A stretch of DNA of 64,000 nucleotides from Henricia sp. BOLD:AAB3569 (Eukaryota > Echinodermata > Asteroidea > Spinulosida > Echinasteridae), in NCBI GenBank assembly GCA_037783545.1, contig JBBELK010001389.1:1-64000 (forward strand), given 5' to 3'. Below the pieces are notes generated by a model, which was not told the DNA's origin, searched no databases, and saw only the letters and a program-made list of their open reading frames with translations. Shown here in pieces: positions 22,317-33,783 of this stretch (position 1 is its first letter; each line of letters starts with the position of its first letter). The position numbers and the translations under genes were made by a program.

Positions 22317-22510
22317 TTAACCTATCAAGTTGAACACATCTATAACGTCGACAAAATATCACAGTTAGAATTATTTTTAAATGCAAAAGGCGTCATTTCT
22401 ATGCAAGATTGGGATCTTTCCCTCGTATGTTATAGGAAAGCTCGGATATATTTAGTCATCGTTTTATTACGTCATCATTCCAAGTTTTAAAAATTAGTGT
22501 CTAACTTTAA

Positions 22511-23010
22511 AGGCAGTATACATGATTGGTAATCTCGAAAATCAGAAATGTTCACAGATTTACGCCTAACTTACACAATATAAACATGATGACCGTTAAA
22601 AACTTCCTCTGAAGTGCTATAGTCTTTGAGAAATGAGTAAAACAATTAGTTTTCGTCTAATGAGACGAAAATTCAATTCGCCCAAAACCATTTCGCCCAA
22701 GTGCCATTCGCCCTCAAACCACTTCGCCCGAGTGCCATTTCGCCGCAAATCACTTTGTCCAAACACTACATCGCCCAAATGCTACTTCGCCCAAAACCAC
22801 TTGGTGCACAGGCCGTGGTTCAGGGCGAAATGGTTCAGGGCGAATTGGTTTTGGGGCGAAATGACTGCAAAACCCTTTTTGACTGTTTTCTCAAAAGTTA
22901 GACGAAGTACGGAGCTGGTTTTTGCTCAGTTTTGTTTTAATCATGCATATCTTCAATCACACAGTGGGATAAAACTATTTGTAACAGTTTACCAATCATG
23001 TATACTATCT
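22511..23010 (+). mobile_element. family A TTAA MITE, copy 2
   Basis: A full-length copy: AGGCAGTATACATGATTGGT at the left, ACCAATCATGTATACTATCT at the right, TTAA on each side (22507-22510, 23011-23014). The centre holds a ladder of CATTTCGCCCAAGTG-like words on the left and the complementary GGGCGAAATGG words on the right. Confidence 0.88.
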
Positions 23011-23014
23011 TTAA

Positions 23015-23145
23015 GCCCGCTCATTCACAAGCCGTAGCTCCGGAGCGTTTTTATGACGCCATCGTTCCATGACGTCGTAATTTTCTGACGTCATCGTTTT
23101 ATGACGTCATGTTTTATGGCCTCATATAGGTATATGTTTATTATT
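23015..23145. repeat. short TGACGTCAT tandem words
   Basis: TGACGTCAT or close variants occur five times between 23053 and 23110. Likely a small tandem repeat rather than clustered CREB sites, since no gene is nearby. Confidence 0.45.
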
Positions 23146-23497
23146 GTTTTCTTCTGGTATTCATACCAATAATTCCTCTAAAGTGCCCATTGCACTGTCA
23201 CTCGCAAGCGTGAGGAAACCCATGAAGAATTATAAATTAGAAATGGGCAGAGACACCGGAGAATCCCATTGCTCTTCACGAAAGAATGCTCTGGATCTTT
23301 AAAGTGCGTATACCGTTACCTAACACACCTTTCGAAGAATAGAGCAAGTGTGGTTGTGTGCCTTGGTCAAGGACACAGGTACCGCAGCTGGGGGAGATTC
23401 GAACCCGCAACCCCAAGTTTTCACATATATGATTGCGAGTCAATGACCCAAACCACCTATGATTGCGAGTCAATCACTCAAACCACTTGACCATATT
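23146..23497 (-). mobile_element. class II tRNA-derived SINE, minus strand
   Basis: On the minus strand the tRNA-like head contains GGGTTCGAATCTC (B box) and a Leu/Ser-like long arm. The body shares AGACACCGG.GAATCCC and GTTTCCTCACGCTTGCGAGT with the copies at 53430-53650, 53745-54075 and 61508-61765. In this copy a 31-bp piece, CTATGATTGCGAGTCAATGA onward, is present twice in tandem (about 23427-23487). Confidence 0.7.
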
Positions 23498-23643
23498 AAA
23501 GATCATGACGAGATCAATGAGGATTATTTTGTTCCTAATTTAGTACAGTCACAAATTTTATTTCATATTGACCCAATAAGACAATAATGAATTATTGGCT
23601 GATCGCAAAACATGTTTACTCCGTTTTGATGCCCCCGCACCAT

Positions 23644-23970
23644 ATCACGCCCGATGACTCTACTGGGAGTCTTAGTGCCCAGAGATTCTGATCAAGTTAA
23701 CACTGTGGCTTCAAGCACGAGGGGGTGTTTAGCGGTTTCTGGCAGGTACTGTAGTACGAATTCCCAAAATGGCTTTAAAGATAGATTACAGGATAGGAAC
23801 ACGACTTCAGATTGCATGATCTCCGTGTGGTTAAAGATGTGTACATTGTCAATCAAAACTAACATGTGCGTTAAGTCAGCTGAGTACCTGATCTACGGTT
23901 CCGAGAAAACAATGCAAGCTTTCAAGAAAATTTGCAAAGCCACCGTCCTATTTAAGCAGGTACCCTGACT
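23644..23970 (+). mobile_element. family A-related element fragment
   Basis: GGCTTTAAAGATAGATTACA then AGTCAGCTGAGTACCTGATC and AATTTGCAAAGCCACCGTCC match the minus-strand unit at 14036-14235 along about 180 bp. The left side has TTTAAAG, suggesting a TTAA target. The right boundary is near CAGGTACCCTG. Confidence 0.5.
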
Positions 23971-24059
23971 TATTTACTGAATTTAAATGTTAATCGTCTC
24001 ATTACATCAAACTATATCTTTTGTTAACTCTCAAGCGTCTTAAAGATATTAAATGATTA

Positions 24060-24253
24060 AATTAATTTGCCTATCACCCATTTTTACCAGCTATGCCAGT
24101 TATTTATATGTATTTGTTATTGTTTATGTGTTATGTGTTTGGGTTATCCTTTGCTTGTTTTTATGTAGTAATGTATTTTTGTTTGTATACTTGTGTTTGT
24201 GAGCTATGTTTTTGTCTATTTTAGCCAAAATAAATAAATAAAATAAAAAAAAT
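24060..24253 (+). mobile_element. LINE-like 3' UTR with A-rich tail
   Basis: A T/G-rich stretch (TGTTATTGTTTATGTGTTATG) ends in TTTTAGCCAAAATAAATAAATAAAATAAAA. This is the usual look of a non-LTR 3' end of CR1-like type. No coding remnant is attached. Confidence 0.4.
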
Positions 24254-24693
24254 GAAACATCACAAGATTTAAAATCACAAAATATCATGCGAAGACGAAT
24301 TTTGCTGAAGCGTATCTAAGTCTACATTTTACGTATTCCGCTACTCAACTGCTCGTAGCACAGTCCAGCGCAAGCCACGGGTATATAGGTATAGCAACAT
24401 GCGTGGCTTAGTAATGCAAAAGCTCATTTCTAAAGTAGGACGCCCCTTGAGAAATCACCTGATGAAAACGGGTTTAATAAAGTACACAGGGAAGTCATCC
24501 GTCTACTCAAATTACTCCCATGTCAATTGACATTTCCTATGATAGAGTATATTATATGGCTATAGCTTTATTTGGGTTAAGAGCCGATTACATTAGCAAA
24601 GGGCGTTGTTTGATCTAAGAATCTTGGTTTAACTTGGGGAAAGTACAAGGCAGCTTAGGGCTGGTGATATATACAATGTACCTGCTATGCAGC
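24254..24693. other. non-coding, nothing recognised
   Basis: No repeats shared within the window and no defensible frame. Confidence 0.3.
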
Positions 24694-24697
24694 TTAA

Positions 24698-25535
24698 AGG
24701 AACACACCTTCTTTGTTGGGCTATTTTGGGCTCGAAATAGACCCATACATTATTCTGAAGCGCATTCGAGAGTAAATTAGATATATCCTGAAAAGACGCC
24801 GTCAAATTTGGCCGTTTTTGAGCACTTTTGAAAAATCCAAGGTCACGTGACTTTTCGGAACCAAATTCTGGTTCCGAAAAGTCACGTGGTCTTGTGAGTT
24901 AGTTGTATTTCCAGCCGTATAAAAGTTTGTTACTGCAGAACTGCACCAAATTCAACTCTGATTTTCCCCCAATATTTATAAGTAATTGACAAAAGAGAGA
25001 CTATTTATACAGGTATGAAACAAAGTTAAACATAAGTATGAAAATTCGAACATAATTGTTTGTTTCGAGAGTCCGGAGAACGGGAGCGAGCGCGTGCTAC
25101 GGCAGGCTACCGTGGAGTGTAGAAATTTGCCCCGCGCAGCATGCACGGCAAAGTGCACACACACGTACGTACGTAGGCGTGTTGCTTCGGTGCACGTACG
25201 TTCGTGAAGAAAAAAACATGATGCCAACTCCTCAACAAGAAAACGGAAATTCCTATTCGGTCGTCCGGGCTTTCCAGTGAAATCGTGAGCAGAAAATTGG
25301 AGATATCCTGAGCAGGAGAAGAGCGAATCGTTTGTGACAAAGTCGTGAGGCTCTCGCGTAGTTGCAACGGCTGGTAAAGCGTATAACCCGTCTTTTGACT
25401 GTTTTTGTTATTTTTGCACTTCTTTAGTAAATTACGGGATATTTTGATGAATTTTTTTTTGCAACGATCATCAAAAAAGTATTGTCAATGCTGCTACATC
25501 ACTAAATCATGTAAACAGTAGGCAGGTGTGTACCT
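24698..25535 (+). mobile_element. family C TTAA MITE, copy 1
   Basis: TTAA at 24694-24697 and 25536-25539 flank AGGAACACACC ... GGTGTGTACCT. An internal near-palindrome GTCACGTGACTTTTCGGAAC and its complement lies at 24841-24890. The copy at 42664-43812 shares both the first 220 and the last 190 bases. Confidence 0.85.
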
Positions 25536-25584
25536 TTAATTGCACGGCAGATTGTTTCAAACTACCAACTATGGCGTTCCCTAA

Positions 25585-26331
25585 TGGGCCAGTCACAAAT
25601 CAGTTGCGATGCGTCGGCGATGGGTAAAACCGGGAAATTTGAACAAAATCTTGAGACAGATCTCACGATTTTGCACCCGTCGGAGGCGCTCTCCGGACGC
25701 CTGCGGCTTGTCGCAGATTTTTTTGGCATCGCCACACCCGTCGCGGTCCCCAACTTTGAACTTAAAATTTTAAGATTGCTCGCAAGATTTTTCACCCATT
25801 TTGGGCATCCCAGACACAATCTCTGATGACCTACGATGCCCTCCGATTAATCGGAGGCGTCCTCCGAATAATCTGAGACTAGTCGCAAGATTCTGTGTGG
25901 GATTGGAAATTCAGGTTGAGATTCAATGTCTGCGAGTGGTCTCCGGCGCCCTCCGACTGAATCGGAGGCGCCCTGCGACGATTCGTACGCTTTCTGTGAT
26001 CGTCTCCGACGAATCGTACGGTGGAATCGTAGTAAATCGCCGTGTATATAAGGGCGCCTCCGATCGGATCGCTAAAAGTTTGAGACGCTCTTGGAAATTA
26101 AAAGAAAAGATGCTCGCAGATATCGTCTCCGATGCAATCGGAGGCGATCGGAGGCTAATCCCACGATTTTTCGACAAAACCGGGTCAAAATCCTTGAAAA
26201 AATCTCAGACAATGTAACTGCTCCACTTTTATTAGGATTATTGCTAGGATTGTTCAAGGCTTCTTTATTTTCTACGACGACCCCCCGCCAAAACTAATCC
26301 CCGACAGATCGCCGACATTGTGACTGGGCCA
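25585..26331. mobile_element. Harbinger-type MITE with CGGAGGC repeats
   Basis: TAA flanks both ends (25582-25584, 26332-26334), the 3-bp target class of PIF/Harbinger. Ends are TGGGCCAGTCACAA and complement TTGTGACTGGGCCA. The interior repeats TCGGAGGC, GATCGGAGGC and their complements more than a dozen times and is strongly CG-rich. Confidence 0.8.
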
Positions 26332-26334
26332 TAA

Positions 26335-26800
26335 AGAACCATTGCATCATTTGCAACGACAAACTGCATGAAAATAACAGAATCACAAAAAAAACGCTTT
26401 TCGTCCAAGTTCATCCCGTGGTATTCAGTACTCATGCATGGGCGTATAGGCTGGTTTGGGCGTGGGGGTGCGATTTTCATGAAAAGTGGAACTCCAACTC
26501 TGACAAGCCGAGATCGTCAAGTTGGGCGATCGATCCAGCCTCCGCCCCCGAGTACGCCGCTTTTTCTCAAGGCGACGCGCGTCAAATTCACGCACGAAAA
26601 GGCTCAGTGTAAATCCAGTGAAATAGTTGCGCAAACATTTCTAAAAGTAAAAGTAATTATAGTGTTAAGAAATACTTCACAAGGTATCGTTTGGAAGAAA
26701 TCTATTCTTCAATATTAACATATATTTGTTGGAGCGAATACTTTGAAACCCGAGAGACCAGAAGAACAATGAAAAGGGAAACCAATAACCTTGACCACAC
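26335..26800. other. non-coding, nothing recognised
   Basis: No defensible coding frame; two overlapping frames around 26368-26718 have biased codons typical of chance openness. Confidence 0.3.
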
Positions 26801-27119
26801 CGTGTTTACACTGGTCCTGAGCTCGGAATGAATATTTATCTCCTGATAAAAATGCCTCAGTGTTAACCGCAATGATCCTGAGTGCCGCGTTTAGTATTCA
26901 GGTTGATCTCGAGCATGGTGCCCTCGCGGGCTTTTCCTGTGCTATAGGGCCTATGGTTGTGGAGCGGATGCGGCAGTTGCTTATCTAACGCGAGACCAAA
27001 ATCCCGAGGTCTGAATCCGAGGCCAATTTGGTCCCGAGAGCGTTTACACTGAGTTGGTGATCTGGGGCTGACCCCGAGCTCGGTGTTCGACCCCGATCTC
27101 GGGATCAAGTGTAAACAGG
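26801..27119. mobile_element. MITE with GTTTACACT ends
   Basis: CCGTGTTTACACTGGTCCTG at the left is matched by the complement of GATCAAGTGTAAACAGG at the right. Internal words CGAGCTCGG, GATCTCGGG and CCCGAGGTC recur in both orientations. The target duplication is unclear. Confidence 0.6.
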
Positions 27120-27171
27120 TTGTTAAAGCTAATTTGAAAATGATATCTCCAATTACTAAAATCGCTCCCAC

Positions 27172-27252
27172 CCTCACCCTCACCACCCCAACACCCTCAC
27201 CCTCACCCTCACCCTCACCTTCACCTTCACCCCCCCCCACCCCCCCCCCCGC
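27172..27252. repeat. CACCCT hexamer repeat and C tract
   Basis: CACCCT/CACCTT repeats about ten times and then passes into a C run with A interruptions. It is telomere-like in period only; the unit is not TTAGGG. Confidence 0.9.
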
Positions 27253-27737
27253 CCCCAAACCAAAAAGAAAAGAAAAGAAATATAATGTGTTACGGCAAAG
27301 ATTAGCTGGATTGGCTGCATGCGTCTTGGCTGAATTCTTGTGGAAACAAATGCGCACGAGGGAATCCAAATCACATTTTGTGTATCGCTCGCAAATGTAA
27401 TAACCCAGGCATAATTACATTCACGGGACCGAAGTATTTTGTTACATTTTCGGCAAGCTTTTAATCAAGTTTACGGTTAAATTCGTTGGCGTTATCACAT
27501 TAACCAGCGCATAAACGATGTAACAGGATATACCTATTTGGATGTCAAGGTATCAAAAAGCAAAGTTTCAACAAAATGTCCCCAAACGCCACATTGCATG
27601 GCTTGTTTGTCATCCGTGCTTTGTGCATATAAATAACCCATGAATTGTTAAATATGCGCGGTCTTTACCGAGTAAGAGGGATCATTGTTCAGGATGACAT
27701 TACTACTGCTTATTTTAAATCTTTGATGTAAACTTAA
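27253..27737. other. non-coding, nothing recognised
   Basis: AT-rich sequence without a repeat partner in the window. Confidence 0.3.
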
Positions 27738-28310
27738 AGGCAGTATACATGATTGGTATCTCGAAAATCAGAAATGTTCACAGATTTACGCCCAACTTAC
27801 ACAATAGGCCTATAAACATGATGACCGTAGAAAACTTCCCCTGAAATGGTTTTGTCTGAAGTGCTATAGTCTTTGAGAAATGAGTAAAACACAATTAGTT
27901 TTCGTCTCATGAGACGAAAATTCAATTCGCCCAAAACCATTTCGCCCAAGTGCCATTTCGCCCAAAAACCATTTCGCACAAGTGGCATTTCGCCCCAAAC
28001 CACTTCGCCCGAGTGCTATTTTGTCCCAAATTACTTCGTCCAAACACTACATCGCCCAAATGCCACTTCACCCCAAAACCACTTCGTGCACAGGCCGTGG
28101 TTTAGGGCGAAACGGTTCAGGGCGAAATGGTTCAGGGCGAAGTGGTTTTGTGTCGAAATGACTGCAAAACCTTTTTTTTTACTGTTTTCTCGAAAGTTAG
28201 ACGAAGTACGGAGCTGGTTTTTGCTCAGGTTGGTTTTAATCATGCATATCTTCAATCACACAGGGAGATAAAACTATTTGTAACAGTTTACCAATCATTG
28301 TATAATCTTC
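27738..28310 (+). mobile_element. family A TTAA MITE, copy 3
   Basis: The left end AGGCAGTATACATGATTGGT follows TTAA 27734-27737. The right end is diverged (ACCAATCATTGTATAATCTT). The central CGCCC/GGGCG ladder is long and well kept, including GGCCGTGGTTTAGGGCGAAA. Confidence 0.85.
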
Positions 28311-30399
28311 AAATAAACTAGAAGTAATAAAATAGGTGGGCGTTGTCAACTTAAAAAATAGAATCTTCATGCATGTCATTTCAGAAACACACGAGAACAG
28401 TAAAGTGAACATAAGATTAATAATTCAAAGTAGAATTGTTGCAAGCACCCTTTAAAATGTGCAGAATTTGAAAACTTTAAAAACTAAAACTACTAAATTA
28501 TTATGAAATGAAATTTTTATGGATTCTTGAAACCACATTCCCCCCTACTTCCCTCAGCATGTTCCATTGGCCTCTTGAGTGTTTCACATGCATGAATGGA
28601 GTCTGGTGTATTGACATACTTGACCAGACTAAATGTTTGTTGCTAAGTGGTGCACGCGGCTGGTGTGAAGTACAGAATCGATACCATAGGAGAGAATGAC
28701 AAAAACCAGACTGTTGATTGCTAGACAATGGCATGCACCACGACCAACGAAAGCATAGTATGTGACTTTTGAAACTGCACCTCTATTTGAAAGGGAAAAA
28801 TTCGGGGTACCAGCCATTATGGAAATATTACACGCAAACGGCTGTCTCATGGATGAACGTAAGCATTAGAAGGGTGTATAACAGCATTTATAACACCTCA
28901 CCCACATATTATGTATCGTGGTTGGTCGAGAGCGTGTCACATGACGTTTGCTATCTTTGTACAAGTGCTCCAAAAAGACTATACCATGCATTCCGAAAAG
29001 TAATACCCCCAACTCCCTACACGCCTGCATTACGCGTAACGCGCGCGATCGAACAAAAACGCACAGCCAGCAGTTGTACGAACGCGGTGGACACTGTAGG
29101 AAAGTGAATGCAAAAAAATAATTGATGAAACTTATTTCATTTTTATTTAAGCCAAAATTAAGCAGAATCTGTCGGATATACAGTTACCGGATTGGTAACC
29201 ATGCATGTCCCCAAGGAACACAGAAACTGCTCCACAAGATGGCGGCTATTCGATACGGTCTATGTCTGAAGTGATGTCAAAAACTAATCTTGTATAATAC
29301 TGCCTTTAAGTCCCGTAACAACAAGAAACAATCTTTCCTGCTGTATGATCAATATAATTAAGTGAGTTGCGTCCGGCTAAAAGTCAACAATTTGCAGCAA
29401 ATCTGTCGCTCTAGTGTGTTGGTAGCAATCACTAATTAGACAATGCACACAGTATAAAGAACGGCAGATCGCACGTACGTATACGTACGTGTTTGTTCAC
29501 GCGTCTTTATGCTATGCAGTGCAGAGACCACAATTGAAACATGATTCCCGGATTCATTTTTTCCCTTCTATTTTCTCAGTCGGCTACTCTCTTCCCATCC
29601 CAAATGCCACACAGCTTAATTATGATCTCTCCCCCAGCCAAAAAACAGCCCGTACTAATGAAAGACTATACGTGTTTGTTGTAAATCGATACCCTAGGCC
29701 TGGGGTAGATGGAAACCAGAGTGTCATACACCAACGCGGGATTACACACAACGATAGAGCTGATAAGAGATTATGAATTTAAAGTCTATTTTCCCAAGGA
29801 TTAACTTCTTCAATCCGCCATTTAATTCCGCAAATCCTATACTTCCCGCTACAATAAATAACGAATGCTCTTGGGAATTGGTTTAAAAAAACGACTCGGA
29901 GAAAAAGAAAATTGCCAAAAACAAAGTAATATGTTGAAAATCGTTAGGGATATCGATACATACCATATTTACCAAAAGATATCAATTTTCACTCTGAATT
30001 CAAAATGGCTTAGCATAATGCAAATTCTAAAATCCAAGAGAAATCGATAGACGCCCGAGTGCTCTAACAATAGAAGGTTTCGCACCGTCACGGATCCCAT
30101 CACGGATACCGATACGTCATAACTTTATGCGCTTCTCGTGACGCGTAACCGTAGTACACATGTTTCATACGCGTGAGCAACGGTTATCGGCCTCCATACG
30201 CTTAGCATAAAAACGGATACCGGTTATGCGGATTTTTCGCTTCTTCCGAGGTGAATTAATAGGTTTTATGCATTTTGTTTTTGTGATGTATCTTCCATGA
30301 ATACCGATCGAATTTAATGAGTCATGCCCACGTGAAACTAAAGAAAATCAGCTGAAAACAAATTGTATGCACGTAGTCACACAGTGACTTAATAGGTCT
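28311..30399. other. non-coding interval with scattered remnants
   Basis: At 28985-29105 is a piece (TACGCGTAACGCGCGCGATC, GTACGAACGCGGTGG) related to 51440-51540. At 29238-29268 is one arm of the foldback found at 10568-10664. A perfect 20-bp palindrome CACGTACGTATACGTACGTG lies at 29472-29491. I see no gene. Confidence 0.3.
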
Positions 30400-30403
30400 T
30401 TAA

Positions 30404-30754
30404 AGGTAGTCTACTTGTTTGGTAATTACCCTCCAAAATATTTTGAATTATTATCTTTAAGCTTACTTGGTAATGGTAGTAATCATCCTGTGAAATTATT
30501 TCGTCTGAATTGCTCCCATGAGAAAAATTACAAAACCATTTGAATCTCCAAAGATCACAGGCTATAGGCCATTCATTAGAGCCATTCATTCATGCATGCA
30601 CAAAAACCGTACTTGGATTTTTCAGGTTTTCTGAAGTATTACTGCATCTCTGTGTCTGAAATTTATACAAGGTAGTTTTCTCGACCTATGCTTTCAATTA
30701 CCAGTGGAAATTATGCCGTTTTTAACGGTTTACCAAACAATAGTAATACTACCT
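30404..30754. mobile_element. family F TTAA MITE
   Basis: AGGTAGTCTACTTGTTTGGT and its complement ACCAAACAATAGTAATACTACCT form the ends, with TTAA at 30400-30403 and 30755-30758. The interior CTGAAGTATTACTGCATCTC is shared with families at 4840 and 39193, pointing to recombination or common origin. Confidence 0.8.
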
Positions 30755-30758
30755 TTAA

Positions 30759-31235
30759 AGATATAGGCCTACATGATTGGTATACTGTTACAAATAGTTT
30801 TATCCCTCTGTGCGATTGAAGATATGCATGATTGAAACCAACCCGAGCAAAAACCAGCTCCGTACTTCCTCTAACCTTTGATAAAACAGTCCAAAAAGAG
30901 TTTGCAGTCACTTCGCCCTGAACACGAAGTGGTTTTGGGGCGAAGTGGCATTTGGGCGAGGAAGTGTTTGGACGAAGTGATTTGGGGCGAAATTGCACTT
31001 GGGCGTAGTCGTTTGGTAGAGAAATGGCACTTGGGCGAAATGGTTTTGGGGCTAAATGATTTTACGTCTCGCGAAACGAAAAATAATTGTTTTGCTTATT
31101 TCTCAAAGACTATAGCATTCAGACAAACCCATTTCAGGGGAAGTTTTCTACCGTCATAATGTTTATATCGTGTAAGTTATGTGTAAATCTGTGAATATTT
31201 ATGATTCTTCGAGATACCAATCATGTGTACTGCCT
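30759..31235 (-). mobile_element. family A TTAA MITE, copy 4
   Basis: Reverse-oriented copy with TTAA at 30755-30758 (shared with family F) and 31236-31239. The right end reads ACCAATCATGTGTACTGCCT. The GGGCGAAATGG ladder is intact, and the left end is slightly diverged (AGATATAGGCCTACATGATT). Confidence 0.85.
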
Positions 31236-32526
31236 TTAAGCCACCTCCAGTTGTTAATTTATATAACAGAAAGGTATACCATCTTAAGCGGGCCGCACAC
31301 TATAGGATCCGACCACGATCCGACAGTATTTCAGTCGCATCGTAAAGTGTGCGGTGATTTACATCCCGATTTTCTCCAGTCGCTGAGCTGTCGCAAACTG
31401 CTTCCCGACTCGATCGCGAAGATTCAAATTTTGAATCTTTACGATTGTATCGACGACCAGAATACAATTGGATATGGACGACCAATAGTACAAAGCATTT
31501 TTTGTCATTTCGATTTTTATTTAGAAGTTACGTGCTGTTAGGATTTGGGTATTCGGCTATTAAGTGAAGCTTTTCTTCAATTTTTATTTGTTTAAAATAC
31601 CATGGTTGGCAAAAGAATCGTTTCCATGCAAGTTATTTTACTGCGTAGACGTTTCCAATTTGTGACTATTTGGCCGTCCATATCCCTATACCATAATGCG
31701 CTTTGAATAAAAATGGCGGCGGTTGAATGGACCGAACGAATGGAAGAAGACTTAATAAGCATGTGGGCTGCTCGAGAGTGCCTGTATAATATATCGAGTA
31801 GAGGTTATGCAAATAAGCAGTTGAAAACCCAGTCCCTGCAGGAGATATCTACCGTCATAGCAGTCTCTGGTAAGTACAACTTTGCCCATTTTATGGACTC
31901 TGGCTGGACTGAGTGATGGTAGGCCTAGCCTAGCCTATGTCAATGTCATGTGCGCGCACAAACAATACACCATGGACGTGACCTACCTAGTACCTAGGCT
32001 AGCCACGATAGCCTAGCTAGCTAGCTATGCGCTATACACGCTATGGTATATAGTTAAACACAGATGCACATGACCGTTGACATGGTTGAGGGGCCGGGCA
32101 CAAACACGCTGACATGTTTTTAGCAGAGCACAGACAGTGTTAGAAGTTTGCCTAGGCCTAAGTTAAGTAGCATTGACGCTATAGTAAAACTAAAAATTCG
32201 GTCAGGCTTAGCCTAGCCATAGCCCTTGTCTTCTCATTCGTTTGAGGGGTGGGATAGAACATTTTTGTTATAACTTTCAGCACCTTCATCCTATCCATAA
32301 CCTATTTTATCATGTACTTCAGATTCATGATAATACAAATAAAGCACTTAATAATTAACATATGTTCTATTATTCTGTGATTTATTGTTTTTGAGAAACT
32401 AAATCATTTTTATAGAGAATGACCTGTAGGCCGCTGTAATGCATGTATGTACATTTAATAATAAATATAGTGAACAATATATAATACTAGTTTACATCTA
32501 TTCCAAACAGAATTTCCAGCATAGGA

Positions 32527-33140
32527 CAAAATAAATACTATGTTTACGCAAATTACAATTTGTGTATGTACAATGCATATTATAAGCAGTGTATAAATTT
32601 GGCAAGATAAAATAAATAGGTGAAATATTTGTGTTTGGGAAAAAAACCAAATTGCATTTTTATCATGAATATCTGTGCTGTGCAACACCATGTGGAAGTT
32701 ATATATGTTTTGGAGTTTTTGTGCAGTGTGCTGATATAAAATTACAATTCATGAGCTGAGCAAGTTGTGATGCCACATATTAGGCAAAAACAGAAAAAGC
32801 AAACTGAACTTTGCAAGAAGGTTCAACTGTTTTCTCAACTTTTGTGATATACATGTATTTGTTATATGCCACGGAGGAAAAACTGGGAATGGAAGCCGCA
32901 GCTGTTTGCCAAAATCTAGTTTATATTCTGTCTAAGTTAAAATTTTCGAAGTTAAAATCCTGCACATTTTTAAAATTTTACATTCAGAATAGACATGACC
33001 GCCACAATTACAAAATAAATACTATGTTTACGTACATTAAAACTTGTGTATATATGTACAATACATACTATAAGCAGTGTATAATTTGGCAAGATAAAAT
33101 AAATAGGTGAAATGTTTGTGTTTGATAAGAAAATGCATCA
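32527..33140 (+). repeat. direct duplication in the MADF gene intron 1
   Basis: AAAATAAATACTATGTTTAC onward at 32527-32650 recurs at 33013-33140, including ATAAGCAGTGTATAA and GGCAAGATAAAATAAATAGG. The copies are about 90 percent alike by eye and 487 bp apart. Confidence 0.75.
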
Positions 33141-33384
33141 CTCAATGTTATTTTTTTTTCTTCTAACTGTTGTGTTTATTCCTTCTATTTTATTGTAGTG
33201 AATGAAGTGACCAAAAGGATGGCATCTCTACGAACTCAGTATTCGAGACTGATAAAGCCACTGCCAAGTGGATCTGAGGCAAAGAAAATAACATCAAGGC
33301 AACTTTGGCTGAAGAGTCACCTTGAGTTCTTGGCTCCTCATGTGAAAGCCAGGTCATCAGTGTCAAATCTTCAGGTACAATGTA

Positions 33385-33607
33385 CACTGCAAAAACCGTG
33401 GTGTTAAATTAGCACTATTGCTTAATGGTGTTGTCTTATATAGATACCAAGCCTGGTGTTAAAATGTAACACCATAGGTGTGTTTTAATTCCACATTTGG
33501 AATAAATGCATTATTTTTTAAAACTAATACTTGTGGTGTTAAAACTTAACACCAGACTTGGTATAAGACAACACCAGTGGTAATTTAACACCACAGTTTT
33601 TGAAGTG
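33385..33607. mobile_element. GTGTTAA TA-target MITE in the MADF gene intron 2
   Basis: CACTGCAAAAACCGTGGTGT at the left and a diverged complement ending TTTTTGAAGTG at the right, with TA on both sides. The interior has GGTGTTAAAA and TTAACACC words as in 7547-9354. It begins 10 bp after the exon 2 donor. Confidence 0.75.
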
Positions 33608-33783
33608 TAATAATTTGTTTTCCATAACGATGATTGAGCATTGTTTATAAGTGCGACATTGTATAAGCAATGAGTACCCAGAACTTTCGTGCCTCTGCTG
33701 ACATCTCTTTTTATAAATCTGCAAATTATACAATGACCTTTAACAAACAAATTAGGCCACGGTGAAGTGCGTTAAAATGAAAT

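Noticed and set aside
23053-23110. Cluster of TGACGTCA sites as a CREB enhancer
   Set aside because: Looks like a short tandem repeat with no nearby gene.
27172-27242. Interstitial telomeric repeat
   Set aside because: The hexamer is CACCCT (AGGGTG), not CCCTAA.
26863-27369. 168-codon minus frame
   Set aside because: Runs through a MITE and the CACCCT repeat; the translation is simple-sequence glycine/valine/glutamate-rich.
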